The notes beneath the pieces are model-generated. The model had not been told where the DNA came from. It did not search any database and saw only the letters and a program-made list of their open reading frames with translations. From positions 1 through 14,894 of the forward strand of contig JAZUPD010000011.1 in assembly GCA_045604985.1 (NCBI GenBank): a stretch of DNA of 14,894 bases, read 5' to 3'. This document shows, in pieces, positions 1 to 6,051 of this stretch; the stretch's first letter is position 1, and each line of letters begins with the position of its first letter. A program made the translations under genes and the position numbers. The DNA comes from SIG710 sp045604985 (GTDB taxonomy: Bacteria; Bacillota; Clostridia; Oscillospirales; CAG-272).

Positions 1-17
1 ATCATCCGAACGTCCAT
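1..17 (-). CDS. 5' end of a divergent gene, cut by the window edge
   Basis: On the minus strand an ATG (17-15) follows a GAGGTG ribosome binding site (28-23) by 5 nt, and the reading frame stays open to the window edge (Met-Asp-Val-Arg-Met). A promoter-like pair lies upstream at 48-76. Only five codons are visible, so the product cannot be named. The gene would be divergent from the amidohydrolase at 227, and the roughly 210-nt space between them would hold both promoters. Confidence 0.45.
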
Positions 18-47
18 AAATACACCTCAAAATTTCAAATATAAATA

Positions 48-76
48 ATTATACCATAAAAATCATAAAAACACAA
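48..76 (-). promoter_or_regulatory. Promoter for the divergent left-edge gene
   Basis: On the minus strand TTGTGT (76-71) and a perfect TATAAT (53-48) are separated by 17 nt, about 20 nt before the GAGGTG ribosome binding site of the gene starting at 17. The -10 is consensus; the -35 matches only in part. Confidence 0.5.
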
Positions 77-110
77 TCTTTTTGACAAATTTTGTAGCTA
101 AACGCTGTTG

Positions 111-149
111 GATTTTCAATGTTAGGTAACAATTCAACATTCTGAAATC
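111..149. promoter_or_regulatory. Imperfect dyad in the divergent intergenic region, possible operator
   Basis: GATTTTCAATGTT (111-123) and AACATTCTGAAATC (136-149) form an imperfect inverted repeat around a 12-nt centre. A smaller dyad, TGTTA-GG-TAACA (120-131), overlaps the left arm. The dyad lies between the promoter at 48-76 and the one at 168-196, where a regulator of both genes could bind. No T-run follows, so it does not look like a terminator. The operator role is inference. Confidence 0.35.
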
Positions 150-167
150 TATTTGCTGTTTTTTATA

Positions 168-196
168 TTGAAATTGGCGGAAAAATATGTTAAAAT
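168..196 (+). promoter_or_regulatory. Promoter of the amidohydrolase gene
   Basis: TTGAAA (168-173), a 17-nt spacer and TAAAAT (191-196), with an upstream TG (188-189) making an extended -10. Transcription would start near 203, leaving a short leader before the AGGGAGG ribosome binding site at 212-218. Confidence 0.7.
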
Positions 197-226
197 GTAA
201 TATATATGTATAGGGAGGCTATTATT

Positions 227-1378
227 ATGTTACTTATTAAAAACGGTCATGTAAAAACAATGGCAAGTGAAGACATTATCTGTGGCTGTGTCCTCATCGG
301 AGACGACGGAAAGATCGAAAAAGTGGGAAAAGACATTTCCTGCGAGGGGGCTGAATTTATTGATGCAAGCGGTAAGCTGGTAACCCCCGGCTGTGTTGAA
401 GCACATTGCCATATCGGGCTTGATAATTCCGCTATGCGTTGGGAAGGTCACGACTATAATGAGGCAAGCGACCCAATCACCCCTCATATGCGTGCTATCG
501 ACAGTATAAATCCTATTGACGAAACTTTCGAAGAGGCAATTTCTCATGGAGTAACCTCTGCTTGTACGGGCCCGGGCAGTGCAAATGTAGTGGGTGGAAC
601 ATTCACTTCTATAAAGCTGACAGGCAAAAGAGTTGACAACATGATAATTAGAGATCCCGTTGCAATGAAATGCGCTTTTGGTGAAAATCCCAAAGGGGTT
701 TATGGTCAGAATGGCAAAAAAACCCCCATTACGAGAATGGGTACTGCAGCACTGCTCCGAGAGTTGCTCTTTAAATCAAAAAAATATCTTGAAGCAAAGG
801 AAAGCGGCAAAGAGCCAAATTTTGATATGAAGCTTGAAGCAATGATACCCGTTATAAAAGGCGAAATTCCGCTGAAGGCTCATGCTCACAGATCAGATGA
901 CATCTTCACCTCTATCAGGATCGCAAAGGAATTTGGCGTTAAGCTGACTCTGGATCACTGCACGGATGGCTCTCTCATTGCAGACGAGCTTGCAAAGGAA
1001 GGCTTCCCCGCATTCGTTGGTCCTTCCTTTGGAAACAAGAGCAAGATAGAACTAAAAAACAAGGATTTTTCAACCCCCGGTGATCTCCACCGTGCGGGAG
1101 TGCCCATAAGTATCATTACCGATGCCCCCGTCATTCCGCTTATGTATCTTCCCCTTTGTGCTGGTCTTGCGGAAAGATCGGGACTTGATTATGAAGAAGC
1201 TTGGAGGGCTATCACAATCAATCCGGCAAAACATACGGGAATCGGCGACAGAGTCGGAAGCCTTGAGTGCGGAAAGGATGGCGACGTCGTTATCTGGGAA
1301 GCCGATCCCCTCCGTAACATAGGTGCAGAGGCTTATATCACCATCATAGATGGAAAAATCGTTCATTCTAAAGTATAA
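227..1378 (+). CDS. Amidohydrolase, imidazolonepropionase-like, metal dependent
   Basis: A 383-aa cytoplasmic amidohydrolase-superfamily enzyme, expected to hydrolyse an amide or cyclic amide bond; the substrate is unknown. The N-terminal strands (about 1-55) and the C-terminal segment (PAKHTGIGDRVGSLECGKDGD) form the usual composite beta domain around a TIM barrel. Candidate metal ligands are His60 and His62 (EAHCH), His219 and His221 (HAH), His244 (LDH) and Asp299 (TDAP). GENPKG near 152-157 resembles the motif carrying a metal-bridging residue in related amidohydrolases. The start at 227 is chosen over an in-frame ATG at 206 because the AGGGAGG ribosome binding site (212-218) lies between them, 8 nt before 227. 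The gene appears monocistronic, with its own promoter and a hairpin 9 nt after the stop. Imidazolonepropionase proper and dipeptidase-like members of the superfamily are alternatives; no hut neighbours are present. Confidence 0.85.
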   Translation: MLLIKNGHVKTMASEDIICGCVLIGDDGKIEKVGKDISCEGAEFIDASGKLVTPGCVEAHCHIGLDNSAMRWEGHDYNEASDPITPHMRAIDSINPIDETFEEAISHGVTSACTGPGSANVVGGTFTSIKLTGKRVDNMIIRDPVAMKCAFGENPKGVYGQNGKKTPITRMGTAALLRELLFKSKKYLEAKESGKEPNFDMKLEAMIPVIKGEIPLKAHAHRSDDIFTSIRIAKEFGVKLTLDHCTDGSLIADELAKEGFPAFVGPSFGNKSKIELKNKDFSTPGDLHRAGVPISIITDAPVIPLMYLPLCAGLAERSGLDYEEAWRAITINPAKHTGIGDRVGSLECGKDGDVVIWEADPLRNIGAEAYITIIDGKIVHSKV

Positions 1379-1386
1379 TTTTAAAA

Positions 1387-1415
1387 AAGCCAAGGCACAC
1401 AAAAAGCCTTGGCTT
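1387..1415. terminator. Bidirectional intrinsic terminator
   Basis: A perfect 10-bp stem, AAGCCAAGGC (1387-1396) and GCCTTGGCTT (1406-1415), with a 9-nt loop. Read on the minus strand it is followed by a T-rich tail (TTTTAAAATT), so it ends the PHP pseudogene block, whose stop codon overlaps the stem base. Read on the plus strand it lies 9 nt after the amidohydrolase stop with a weaker tail (AATTATTT). Confidence 0.8.
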
Positions 1416-1878
1416 AATTATTTACAAAAAGGAAGCTCGTCTCTAAAAAAGTCTCTTGTGTCGCATGTCTTCCTGCCTCATAGGTAATCGAAACACGCAA
1501 AAACTTTGCTCTGTCGTCAAGCTCAAAATCAGCTCTCGTAATAAATCCGTTATTTGGTGCAAAGGCACATATCGGTGTCTTGCTTCCGGTAAATGCCGCA
1601 ATATGCTTCACGGGCGAACAATCTATATGAACCTTATTCCCCTCTATTGAAACCTCTTTTATAATGGGACCATTGACGAATACATTTCACTTTTTTCAAT
1701 AGCTTGGACTATTGCGCCGTACTCAAAGCCTTCGGGCATTATCATTGCAAAGGAGCTTATCATAAATGCCAGCATTGATTTCCTTCAGCTGATCCGGCGT
1801 CTTCTTTCCGTCCGAAAAGGTGCTGTGGCAATGCAGATTTTCCTTATATTGCTTTTTATCAGGTGAAATGAGGTACAT
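1414..1878 (-). pseudogene. PHP-domain metal-dependent phosphoesterase, decayed (internal deletion and frameshift)
   Basis: Three minus-strand segments in different frames look like pieces of one PHP-family protein. From ATG 1878 the first reads the N-terminal metal-binding motif NLHCHSTFSDG and then TPDQLKE (to about 1780); the frame then runs to a stop. The second (open from about 1778 to a stop at 1659-1661) holds FAMIMPEGFEYGAIVQAIEK and MYSS, typical of the late part of these proteins. The third (1686 to stop 1414) continues with NGPIIKEVSIEGNKVHIDCS and a beta-rich C-terminus ending FLFVNN. The middle of the domain, with the remaining metal ligands, is missing between segments one and two. 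Segments two and three are joined by what looks like a 1-nt loss within the YSS-GP motif near 1672. The gene sits 56 nt downstream of the HD gene and probably once shared its transcript. Intact members are about twice this length. Functional product is very unlikely. Confidence 0.75.
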
Positions 1879-1934
1879 TTTTAGTCATTATAATTTTTTT
1901 ACCAATATTGATAAACATATTTTTTCCAATCATC

Positions 1935-2534
1935 CTATCCTTCTTTTCCTTCGATGAAGTAAGTGGCTTCCATATCGGCAGTTGAAAGGGCGAACGCCAG
2001 CGGGAACATCTCAAATGCACTGCCCACATTAAGCTTTTCATCCTGTCCTGCTCCCGCAAAGCCCATATGATATCTTATCGCAAAGGCTTCGTCCCGTGTC
2101 AGGCGCATATATCCAGAAATGATATATACAGATTTTTCGCCGTGTCCATATGGCAGCTTATCCTCAATGGAATAAGAGGGGACGCTCTTCCAAACGCCAT
2201 CCTCCTTTACATTTCTTGTGCCGAGCTTATAAAAATTCGTTTTGCAGATATCGTGTAAAAGTGCTGAAATTGCAATAGTTTCTTCGCTGTAATTCATGCC
2301 GTAAAGCTCCTTTGCCCTTGGTCTTGCCATATAGTCGCAAAGGCATTCGTAAACATTCAGCGAATGCTCAAGAAGTCCGCCGGGATACGAGCCGTGATAA
2401 CGGGTGCTGGCGGGTGCATCAAAAAAATCACATGACGGCGAAAGGAGATAGTCAAGAAGCTTATCCGCACCCTCTCTTGTTATTTTCGACTTGTATATCT
2501 CAATAAATTTTTCTTTCAGAATTTCTTTTTCCAT
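1935..2534 (-). CDS. HD-domain metal-dependent phosphohydrolase
   Basis: A 199-aa soluble protein with an HD-superfamily core. Candidate metal ligands are His57 (GLLEHSLNV), the His94-Asp95 doublet (LLHDICK), His131 (GHGEKS), His156 (RYHMG) and Asp187 (STADMEA). The pattern H...HD...H...H...D, and the phrase YPGGLLEHSL, resemble the HD part of YhaM-type 3'-5' exonucleases and related stand-alone HD hydrolases. There is no OB-fold nucleic-acid-binding domain, so it is not a full YhaM. Substrates in the family are phosphate mono- or diesters, often nucleotides; the one here is unknown. AGAGGTGG lies 5 nt before the ATG and supports this start. The PHP remnant downstream was likely an operon partner. 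No clear promoter was picked out in the short space before the MITE-like element. Confidence 0.85.
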   Translation of the reverse strand: MEKEILKEKFIEIYKSKITREGADKLLDYLLSPSCDFFDAPASTRYHGSYPGGLLEHSLNVYECLCDYMARPRAKELYGMNYSEETIAISALLHDICKTNFYKLGTRNVKEDGVWKSVPSYSIEDKLPYGHGEKSVYIISGYMRLTRDEAFAIRYHMGFAGAGQDEKLNVGSAFEMFPLAFALSTADMEATYFIEGKEG

Positions 2535-2558
2535 TTTTCCACCTCTTCTCTGATAAAT

Positions 2559-2758
2559 AATAATTTAGCGGAAAATGAGGGGGCATTAGCCTTCCCATTG
2601 AGGGAAAGGGGCAGCTTGTTGACGGATGAGGCGCAGGCATAAAACGCCGCAAAACAAGACTTTCAGTCATTTCAGGTGACTCCTCATCATCCGCTGTGCG
2701 GAAGCTTCCAAAGGGGAGAGCCAAATAAATATCCTCACCGATTCTCTGCTAAATTATT
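2559..2758. repeat. MITE-like interspersed repeat, nested inverted repeats
   Basis: A 200-bp element with perfect 11-bp outer inverted repeats, AATAATTTAGC (2559-2569) and GCTAAATTATT (2748-2758). Inside, a GC-richer core runs from TTAGCCTTCCC (2586-2596) to GGGGAGAGCCAA (2713-2724), with an inner pair GACGGATGAGG (2621-2631) and CCTCATCATCCG (2682-2693). Such core motifs recur as interspersed repeats in Clostridia, as far as I recall. It carries no transposase. A spurious reading frame crosses it on the minus strand (to 2724). A target-site duplication is not clear. It lies between two minus-strand genes and could fold as a long hairpin in a read-through RNA. Confidence 0.65.
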
Positions 2759-2778
2759 AATTAATATTAAAATGCTTA

Positions 2779-2799
2779 GGCGGCTCAAAACGAGCCGCC
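2779..2799 (-). terminator. Intrinsic terminator after the epimerase gene
   Basis: A perfect 8-bp GC-rich stem, GGCGGCTC (2779-2786) and GAGCCGCC (2792-2799), with a 5-nt loop. It can be extended by CTTA/TAAG on its flanks. It begins 8 nt after the epimerase stop. The tail on the minus strand (CATTTTAATATT) is only moderately T-rich. Confidence 0.7.
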
Positions 2800-2807
2800 C
2801 GTAAGTA

Positions 2808-3776
2808 TTAAGCCCAGCTCATTGTTGTGGGCTTTTCTTCATAAATTACGATATCCTTAAGGAAGGAAACTGCCTTGCGAAGTCCTTCGTCGATGGACAT
2901 TACGCTGTCCTCATGCTCGATCGAAAGAACTCTGTCATAGCCGCAGAGGCGGAGATTGCTGACGAGATCTCTCCAGTATGTTTCGTTATTACCGTATCCA
3001 ACGGTGCGGAATACCCATGCACGGTGAAGCTCGTCGCCATAATGCTTTGTATCGAGAACGCCGTTCTTTGCTGTGTTATACTTATCAATCTTCGTATCCT
3101 TTGCATGAACATGGTAGATCGCACCCGCAAGCTCACGGATAGCGGCAACGGGATCCATGCCCTGCCAGATAAGATGAGAGGGGTCAAAGTTTGCACCGAT
3201 AACATCACCTACTGCCGCACGGAGCTTAAGGAGAGTTTCTGGGTTATAAACACAAAATCCGGGATGCATCTCAAAAGCGATATGAGGAACATTATGAGCG
3301 AGCGCAAATGCACCCATTTCCTTCCAATAAGGAATGAGCTTTTCATTCCACTGCCAATCGAGAATTGCAAGGAAGTCCTCAGGCCAGGGGCAAGTTACCC
3401 AGTTGGGATACTTTGAGCCCTCTGAATCACCGGGGCAGCCTGAGAAGCCGATTATTGTATCAACTCCGAGCTTTTCGGCAAGAAGAATTGCATTTCTGAA
3501 ATCCTCGTCATATGCCTTTGCGGTTGTCGCATCGGGATGGAGAGGGTTACCATGGCAAGCAAGAGCACAAATCTCAACATCGTATTTCTTGAATGTAGCA
3601 ACAAACTCGTCATATTTCTTTGCATCTGCAAGAAGCTCTTCAGGATTGCAATGATCCTTGCCGGGATATCCGCCTGCACCTATCTCAACGGTATGTACTC
3701 CAAGACCTGAGAGGATAGAAAGAGTCTCATCAAGAGACTTTGCGCCATAAAGATTAGCTAAAACACTTAATTTCAT
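2808..3776 (-). CDS. Sugar phosphate isomerase/epimerase, xylose-isomerase-like TIM barrel
   Basis: A 322-aa cytoplasmic TIM-barrel protein of the AP_endonuc_2 (xylose-isomerase-like) superfamily, which interconverts keto sugars or polyols through a bound divalent metal. Candidate metal and catalytic residues are Glu169 (IAFEMHP), Asp198 and His201 (NFDPSH), His224 (HVHAKD) and Glu287 (SIEHED). The barrel starts with MKLSVLANLYG and VEIGAGGYPG. The start at 3776 is preferred to an in-frame ATG 24 codons upstream: AAAGGA lies about 10 nt before 3776, a promoter occupies 3820-3848, and the extra residues do not fit the family. It is a single gene with its own promoter and terminator. Members of this group act on sugars such as inositol derivatives or D-psicose/tagatose; the substrate cannot be read from the sequence. 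Confidence 0.85.
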   Translation of the reverse strand: MKLSVLANLYGAKSLDETLSILSGLGVHTVEIGAGGYPGKDHCNPEELLADAKKYDEFVATFKKYDVEICALACHGNPLHPDATTAKAYDEDFRNAILLAEKLGVDTIIGFSGCPGDSEGSKYPNWVTCPWPEDFLAILDWQWNEKLIPYWKEMGAFALAHNVPHIAFEMHPGFCVYNPETLLKLRAAVGDVIGANFDPSHLIWQGMDPVAAIRELAGAIYHVHAKDTKIDKYNTAKNGVLDTKHYGDELHRAWVFRTVGYGNNETYWRDLVSNLRLCGYDRVLSIEHEDSVMSIDEGLRKAVSFLKDIVIYEEKPTTMSWA

Positions 3777-3819
3777 GATAAAATATTCCTTTCTGCTTGA
3801 TAGAATTTTAACTACATAT

Positions 3820-3848
3820 ATAATACACTTTTTTTTCATATTTTTCAA
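3820..3848 (-). promoter_or_regulatory. Promoter of the epimerase gene
   Basis: On the minus strand TTGAAA (3848-3843), a 17-nt spacer and TATTAT (3825-3820), about 44 nt before the start codon at 3776. An A-rich spacer and an inverted repeat farther upstream (3883-3914) accompany it. Confidence 0.7.
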
Positions 3849-3882
3849 GTAATTTTTGATTTAATTTATTTATATCAGCATA

Positions 3883-3914
3883 TTGCACAAAAAGTCGCAC
3901 CGCCTTTTGTGCAA
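3883..3914. promoter_or_regulatory. Perfect inverted repeat between divergent promoters, possible operator
   Basis: TTGCACAAAA (3883-3892) and TTTTGTGCAA (3905-3914) are perfect 10-bp arms around a 12-nt GC-richer centre. It lies about 35 nt behind the -35 of the leftward promoter and about 22 nt behind the -35 of the rightward one. No T-run follows on either strand, which speaks against a terminator. A regulator binding site is the simplest reading, but a fragment of a small interspersed repeat is also possible. Confidence 0.45.
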
Positions 3915-3936
3915 ATGATAATATTAAAAATATCTA

Positions 3937-3965
3937 TTGCTAATGTAAATATTTTATGATATAAT
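3937..3965 (+). promoter_or_regulatory. Promoter of the rluA-like / wal operon
   Basis: TTGCTA (3937-3942), a 17-nt spacer and a perfect TATAAT (3960-3965) with TG at 3957-3958 (extended -10). This is the only clear promoter found before the seven closely spaced genes 4001-11988. Confidence 0.75.
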
Positions 3966-4000
3966 ATAAAATGAATATTTATAATTAAGGCAGGTCTTTT

Positions 4001-4909
4001 ATGAAGATAGACGTAGATCTTTTCAAAAACGGAAAAACAGTTCTTGAAATACTAAAAAAAGAGCTTCGTCTTTCCGCAAAAATGATCACTTCTCTCAAAA
4101 AAAGTCCCACGGGCATTACGGTTAACGGCGAGCATGTTACAGTCCGCAGGATCCTGCACACTGGCGAGGTTCTTTGCATTGAAACAGAGGACAAGGTACA
4201 AAACGAAAATCTTGTGCCTACCGAGCTTCCTCTCCACATTTTATATGAGGATGAGGACATCATCGCGCTGAATAAGCCTCCTCATATGCCAACCCACCCA
4301 TCTCACGGTCATTTTTCCGACACGCTTGCAAACGGGCTATGCTTTTATATGCAAAATGCGGACGAGCCCTTCATTTTCCGCTCGGTCAACAGGCTTGACC
4401 GAAATACAAGCGGTATAGTGCTGGTGGCAAAAAACAGAATAAGCGCAAATCGGCTTTACGAGTCTATGAAAAAGGGGCTTATAACAAAAAAATATATTGC
4501 CCTAATTTGCGGAAGTCTTTCAGAGCCAGAAGGAAAGATCGACACATATATCAGACGGTGCGAGAAAAGCATAATCACTCGCCAGGTCTGTGAACGTCTT
4601 CCCGATTCCGCAAGAGCAATAACTCACTACGACGTGCTTTCAAGCGACGGAGCTTTGAGTGCCGTGAGGGCATGCCCGATAACCGGAAGAACCCATCAGT
4701 TAAGACTTCATTTTGCACATCTCGGTACTCCTATTCTCGGAGACGACCTTTACGGTAAGAAATCTAAGGAAATATCAAGGCAAGCTCTTCATGCTTATTA
4801 TCTTTCCTTTCCACATCCAACATGGGGAAGCATCACTGAGCTTTTCGCCCCGCTTCCCCTTGATATGGAATCAGTTGCATCAGAACACAATTTAAAAATT
4901 GAGGTATAA
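4001..4909 (+). CDS. RluA-family pseudouridine synthase
   Basis: A 302-aa cytoplasmic enzyme that isomerises uridine to pseudouridine in RNA, probably 23S rRNA, though the exact site is not readable. Residues 1-65 look like an S4 RNA-binding domain (LFKNGKTVLEILKKELRLS ... GITVNGEHVTVRRIL). The catalytic domain starts near 80 (LYEDEDIIALNKP) and carries the motif NRLDRNTSG (130-138) with catalytic Asp133; most relatives have His where Asn130 stands. The late motif GRTHQLRLHFAHLGTPILGD (from 4685) is also typical. An AAGGCAGG ribosome binding site lies 7 nt before the ATG. It is the first gene of the operon; the next gene starts 4 nt after its stop, with the ribosome binding site inside this gene's end. 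Confidence 0.9.
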   Translation: MKIDVDLFKNGKTVLEILKKELRLSAKMITSLKKSPTGITVNGEHVTVRRILHTGEVLCIETEDKVQNENLVPTELPLHILYEDEDIIALNKPPHMPTHPSHGHFSDTLANGLCFYMQNADEPFIFRSVNRLDRNTSGIVLVAKNRISANRLYESMKKGLITKKYIALICGSLSEPEGKIDTYIRRCEKSIITRQVCERLPDSARAITHYDVLSSDGALSAVRACPITGRTHQLRLHFAHLGTPILGDDLYGKKSKEISRQALHAYYLSFPHPTWGSITELFAPLPLDMESVASEHNLKIEV

Positions 4910-4913
4910 CAAA

Positions 4914-6029
4914 GTGGATAATTATTTAAGAACCTACGGAATTGAAAAAAAGAGAAAAAAAGTTCCTACGACATCAAAGGTCATCTTTTGCATCACTGCT
5001 CTAACTGCTGTTTTTCACGTCGTTTCTGCCTTTTCAGAACCATTTTCCGACTTTTTCAACTTTAAAATCAGCTCAATCATTCGTTTCATAACTGCAAAGA
5101 TTTCTAACCTTTTGCCTTTTTCCTTGGCAGAGGCTCTGGTTTTGCTTATTCCCGTTATTGCCTTTCTCCTTATCAGGTATGCAGCAAAAAATCATTCCGA
5201 TTCCTGGAGCTCTGTCTTCTCATATATCACTACTCTCTTATCAGTCGCCTGCCTTTTCTACGTTCTCTTTTTCTGGTCATTCGGTGTTGGATATAACACC
5301 TCAACCATTGACAAAAAATTGAATCTCGAAAGAAAAGCCGTCACATCTGAGGAGCTTTATAATACGGCTGTCATATTGGCAGAAAAAACAAACGAGGAGG
5401 CAAAATCAATCGCCTTTCGTTCGATGAATTTTTCCATCATGCCTTATGATATTGGCGAGCTTTCCCATAAGCTGAATGAAGATTATAAAACTTTTTTGAA
5501 GGATAATAAATTTCTTTCAAGTATAAGGGGCGAGCTAAAGCCCGTTATGCTAAGCCGAGCCTTGTCTTATACACACATTACGGGTATATATTCATATTTT
5601 ACCGGCGAGGCAAATATCAATACCCATTTCCCCGACTACACCATCCCCTTTACTGCCGCTCATGAGTTTGCCCATCAGAGAGGTGTCGCCCGAGAAGATG
5701 AAGCTAATTTCATTGCTTTTCTTGTCTGCAAGGACAGCTCAGACCCATATATAAGATACAGTGCATATATGAATATGCTTGATTATGTCCTTAATGCTCT
5801 TTATTCCACCGACAAGGAGCTTCACTCCAAGGTAATCAGATCAATGAACACCAATGCTGTTTATGAACTGATTGCATATTCGGATTTTTTTGATCAATTC
5901 CGTGATTCAGTTGCAAGCACGGTGAGCGGAACCGTCAACGACACGTTTCTCAAGCTCAACGGAACCGAGGGAGAAAAAAGCTACGGAATGGTAGTCGATC
6001 TTGCCGTTGCATATTACAAAAGCAAATAA
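4914..6029 (+). CDS. DUF3810-type membrane zinc metallopeptidase (putative)
   Basis: A 371-aa membrane protein. Three hydrophobic segments (about 22-40, 72-90, 103-125) are followed by a long soluble region with the zinc-peptidase motif HEFAH (250-254) and acidic candidates for the third ligand at Glu261/Glu263 (REDEAN). The HExxH plus the following RGVAREDEANF matches my memory of the DUF3810 family, whose substrates are unknown. The GTG at 4914 is preferred to a TTG at 4899: GAGGT (4901-4905) stands 8 nt before the GTG but would be inside the coding region of the longer form. The gene follows the RluA-like gene by 4 nt, with 22 nt to the next. An envelope proteolysis role linked to the WalRK system is inferred from position only. 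Confidence 0.8.
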   Translation: MDNYLRTYGIEKKRKKVPTTSKVIFCITALTAVFHVVSAFSEPFSDFFNFKISSIIRFITAKISNLLPFSLAEALVLLIPVIAFLLIRYAAKNHSDSWSSVFSYITTLLSVACLFYVLFFWSFGVGYNTSTIDKKLNLERKAVTSEELYNTAVILAEKTNEEAKSIAFRSMNFSIMPYDIGELSHKLNEDYKTFLKDNKFLSSIRGELKPVMLSRALSYTHITGIYSYFTGEANINTHFPDYTIPFTAAHEFAHQRGVAREDEANFIAFLVCKDSSDPYIRYSAYMNMLDYVLNALYSTDKELHSKVIRSMNTNAVYELIAYSDFFDQFRDSVASTVSGTVNDTFLKLNGTEGEKSYGMVVDLAVAYYKSK

Positions 6030-6051
6030 TCAAGAGAAAGGAGCCAGTTCG

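Noticed and set aside
82..87. A consensus TTGACA on the plus strand
   Set aside because: The expected -10 position 17 nt downstream reads CTGTTG, so no promoter is formed; the better pair is at 168-196.
206..226. A longer start for the amidohydrolase
   Set aside because: It would place the ribosome binding site inside the coding region and start about 3 nt from the predicted transcription start.
1859..2059. A 66-codon minus-strand frame overlapping the HD gene end and the PHP start
   Set aside because: Most of it is a second frame of the HD gene; it has no domain signal.
2500..2724. A minus-strand frame across the MITE-like element
   Set aside because: Its translation comes from the repeat itself and overlaps the start of the HD gene; such frames are usual spurious calls in these repeats.
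2913..3416. A 167-codon plus-strand frame opposite the epimerase gene
   Set aside because: It is the mirror of a well-supported TIM-barrel gene, with no ribosome binding site or family features.
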